Source of the DNA: Nocardioidaceae bacterium
Lineage (GTDB): Bacteria > Actinomycetota > Actinomycetes > Propionibacteriales > Nocardioidaceae
Length of the DNA stretch: 5,687 nucleotides
Direction of reading: 5' to 3'
Assembly: GCA_025966335.1 (NCBI GenBank)
Contig: JAICRS010000195.1
Span: forward strand, 1 to 5,687
In this document: piece after piece, positions 4,856 to 5,687 of the stretch
Layout: every line of letters begins with the position of its first letter
How positions within the stretch are numbered: the first letter of the stretch is position 1
Made by a program: the position numbers and the translations under genes
The notes under the pieces: model-generated
What the model saw: only the letters and a program-made list of their open reading frames with translations
Databases searched by the model: none
Told to the model about the DNA's origin: nothing

Positions 4856-5687
4856 CCGCCTACGAGGTCGCGACCGCCGGGTCCACGGACCCCGCGGCGC
4901 CGCTCGTGGTCCTGCTGCACGGCCGTGGGTCCAACGAACGCGACATCGTCGGCCTGGCAGACCACCTGCCGGCCGGTCCGGCGTACGCCGCGGTGCGCGC
5001 GCCGATCGCCGAGGGTGGCGGGTACGCCTGGTTCGCGAACCGCGGCATCGGCCGTCCCGTCGAGGAGTCCCTTACCGAGACAATGAGCTGGTTCCGCGCC
5101 TGGCTCGACGACGTCGCCCCGCCCGGACGCCCGGTGGTGCTGGCCGGTTTCAGCGGTGGTGCCGCCTTCGCCGGCGGACTGGTGCTGGCCGACCCGACCC
5201 GGTTCGCCGGTGCCGCGATCCTGTACGGGACCCTGCCCTTCGACGCCGGCGTCCCGGTCACCCCGGCCCGGCTGGCCGGAGTGCCGGTGTTCGTCGCGCA
5301 GGGTGAGCAGGACACCGTGATCCCACGCGAGCTGCTGGACCGCACGTGGTCCTACCTGCTCAGCGACTCGGCCGCTCCCGCCTACGCCCGCCGCGACCCT
5401 GGTGGTCACGGCATCACCGCACAGACAATGGCCGAGCTCGGCGGCTGGATCAGCGAGCGGCTCGACTTCCTCACGCGTCGAGCTCCGCTTGCGGCCGGCC
5501 CCACCACGTGGCCGACGCTGCCGGGCGGCGAGCTGTCGACTCGGGCGGGTTCCCGACCGGACGTGTCCTGGACCATCCCCCAGGAGCAGCGCAGCGACAA
5601 CACTCCACAACAGCTGCAAGAGCAGCTGTTCGACCGCATCAGCTCGCTGAGCGGTGTCTCCACCGGCCCGTCGGCGATCTCGGTCCC
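4852..5687 (+). CDS. Phospholipase/carboxylesterase-type alpha/beta hydrolase with C-terminal extension (partial, MhqD-like)
   Basis: The reading frame starts at ATG 4852, inside the upstream stop (ATGA), and is still open at the window end after 278 codons, so the 3' end is missing. Residues 1-205 are a compact hydrolase: LHGRGS (22-27) for the oxyanion hole, GFSGG (99-103) with nucleophile Ser101, Asp154 in GEQDTVIP, and His186 in DPGGHGI, ending with GGWISERLDFL. This matches the roughly 200-residue MhqD/carboxylesterase family, which usually stops there. Here at least 70 residues follow: a Pro/Gly-rich stretch with RAGSRPD (231-237), then a helix PQQLQEQLFDRISSL (252-266) and SGVSTGPSAISV. 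That segment recalls the N-terminal part of the actinobacterial luciferase-like PF17648/DUF5519 proteins, a moderate-confidence recognition from memory. No stop or frameshift sign separates the parts. AAGG at 4839-4842 is a modest ribosome binding site, so coupling to the dioxygenase is likely. The substrate is unknown. Confidence 0.88.
   Translation, partial: MTAYEVATAGSTDPAAPLVVLLHGRGSNERDIVGLADHLPAGPAYAAVRAPIAEGGGYAWFANRGIGRPVEESLTETMSWFRAWLDDVAPPGRPVVLAGFSGGAAFAGGLVLADPTRFAGAAILYGTLPFDAGVPVTPARLAGVPVFVAQGEQDTVIPRELLDRTWSYLLSDSAAPAYARRDPGGHGITAQTMAELGGWISERLDFLTRRAPLAAGPTTWPTLPGGELSTRAGSRPDVSWTIPQEQRSDNTPQQLQEQLFDRISSLSGVSTGPSAISV

Noticed and set aside
4825..5619. 264-codon reverse-strand open frame opposite the second hydrolase
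   Set aside because: It overlaps a forward frame with LHGRGS, GFSGG and a matching Asp and His; the reverse frame has no family features.
1..5687. CRISPR array, insertion sequence or phage module
   Set aside because: No regularly spaced repeats, terminal inverted repeats, transposase, integrase or phage structural genes were found on reading both strands.

Overview
The window is high-GC DNA with strong G/C bias at third codon positions, GTG and TTG starts, and several starts that sit 6 nt behind a -10-like hexamer with no Shine-Dalgarno. This points to an actinobacterium. A Nocardioides/Propionibacteriales-type or Streptomyces-type chromosome is my best guess from the look of the proteins, but I cannot fix the genus.

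Left half (1-2833), housekeeping in character. It opens with the last 73 codons of a gene I read as holB (DNA polymerase III delta' subunit). Next comes a lipoprotein serine hydrolase of the tripeptidyl-aminopeptidase (Tap/SlpD/Hip1-like, S33) type with a complete catalytic triad. Its stop codon overlaps by one base the start of a ureohydrolase (agmatinase family) with all six manganese ligands, so these two form an operon.

Middle (2834-3771). A tRNA-Thr(CGU) gene has its own TATACT promoter and a short hairpin as its 5' leader. Only 53 nt after the encoded CCA end lies a TTG-started VOC/glyoxalase-fold gene. Its ribosome binding site and start codon can pair with sequence just downstream of the tRNA. 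A small DUF1905 gene follows, with an apparently leaderless start.

Right part (3791-5687). A leaderless MarR-family repressor gene diverges from an ATGA-coupled pair: a VOC ring-cleavage dioxygenase-like protein with a full His-His-Glu metal triad, and a phospholipase/carboxylesterase-type alpha/beta hydrolase. This gene set matches the MhqR/MhqE/MhqD quinone-stress modules of Firmicutes. The 99-nt divergent region holds two interleaved promoters and an imperfect palindrome (TTGAC-N6-GACAA) on the forward -35 box, a good candidate operator. The hydrolase does not stop where its family normally ends. It reads on in frame into at least 70 more residues, resembling the start of the PF17648/DUF5519 'luciferase-like' family, and leaves the window still open.

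The most interesting points are this three-part quinone-stress-like module with a fused hydrolase, and the RNA structures around the tRNA gene. No insertion sequence, integrase, CRISPR array or phage gene was seen.
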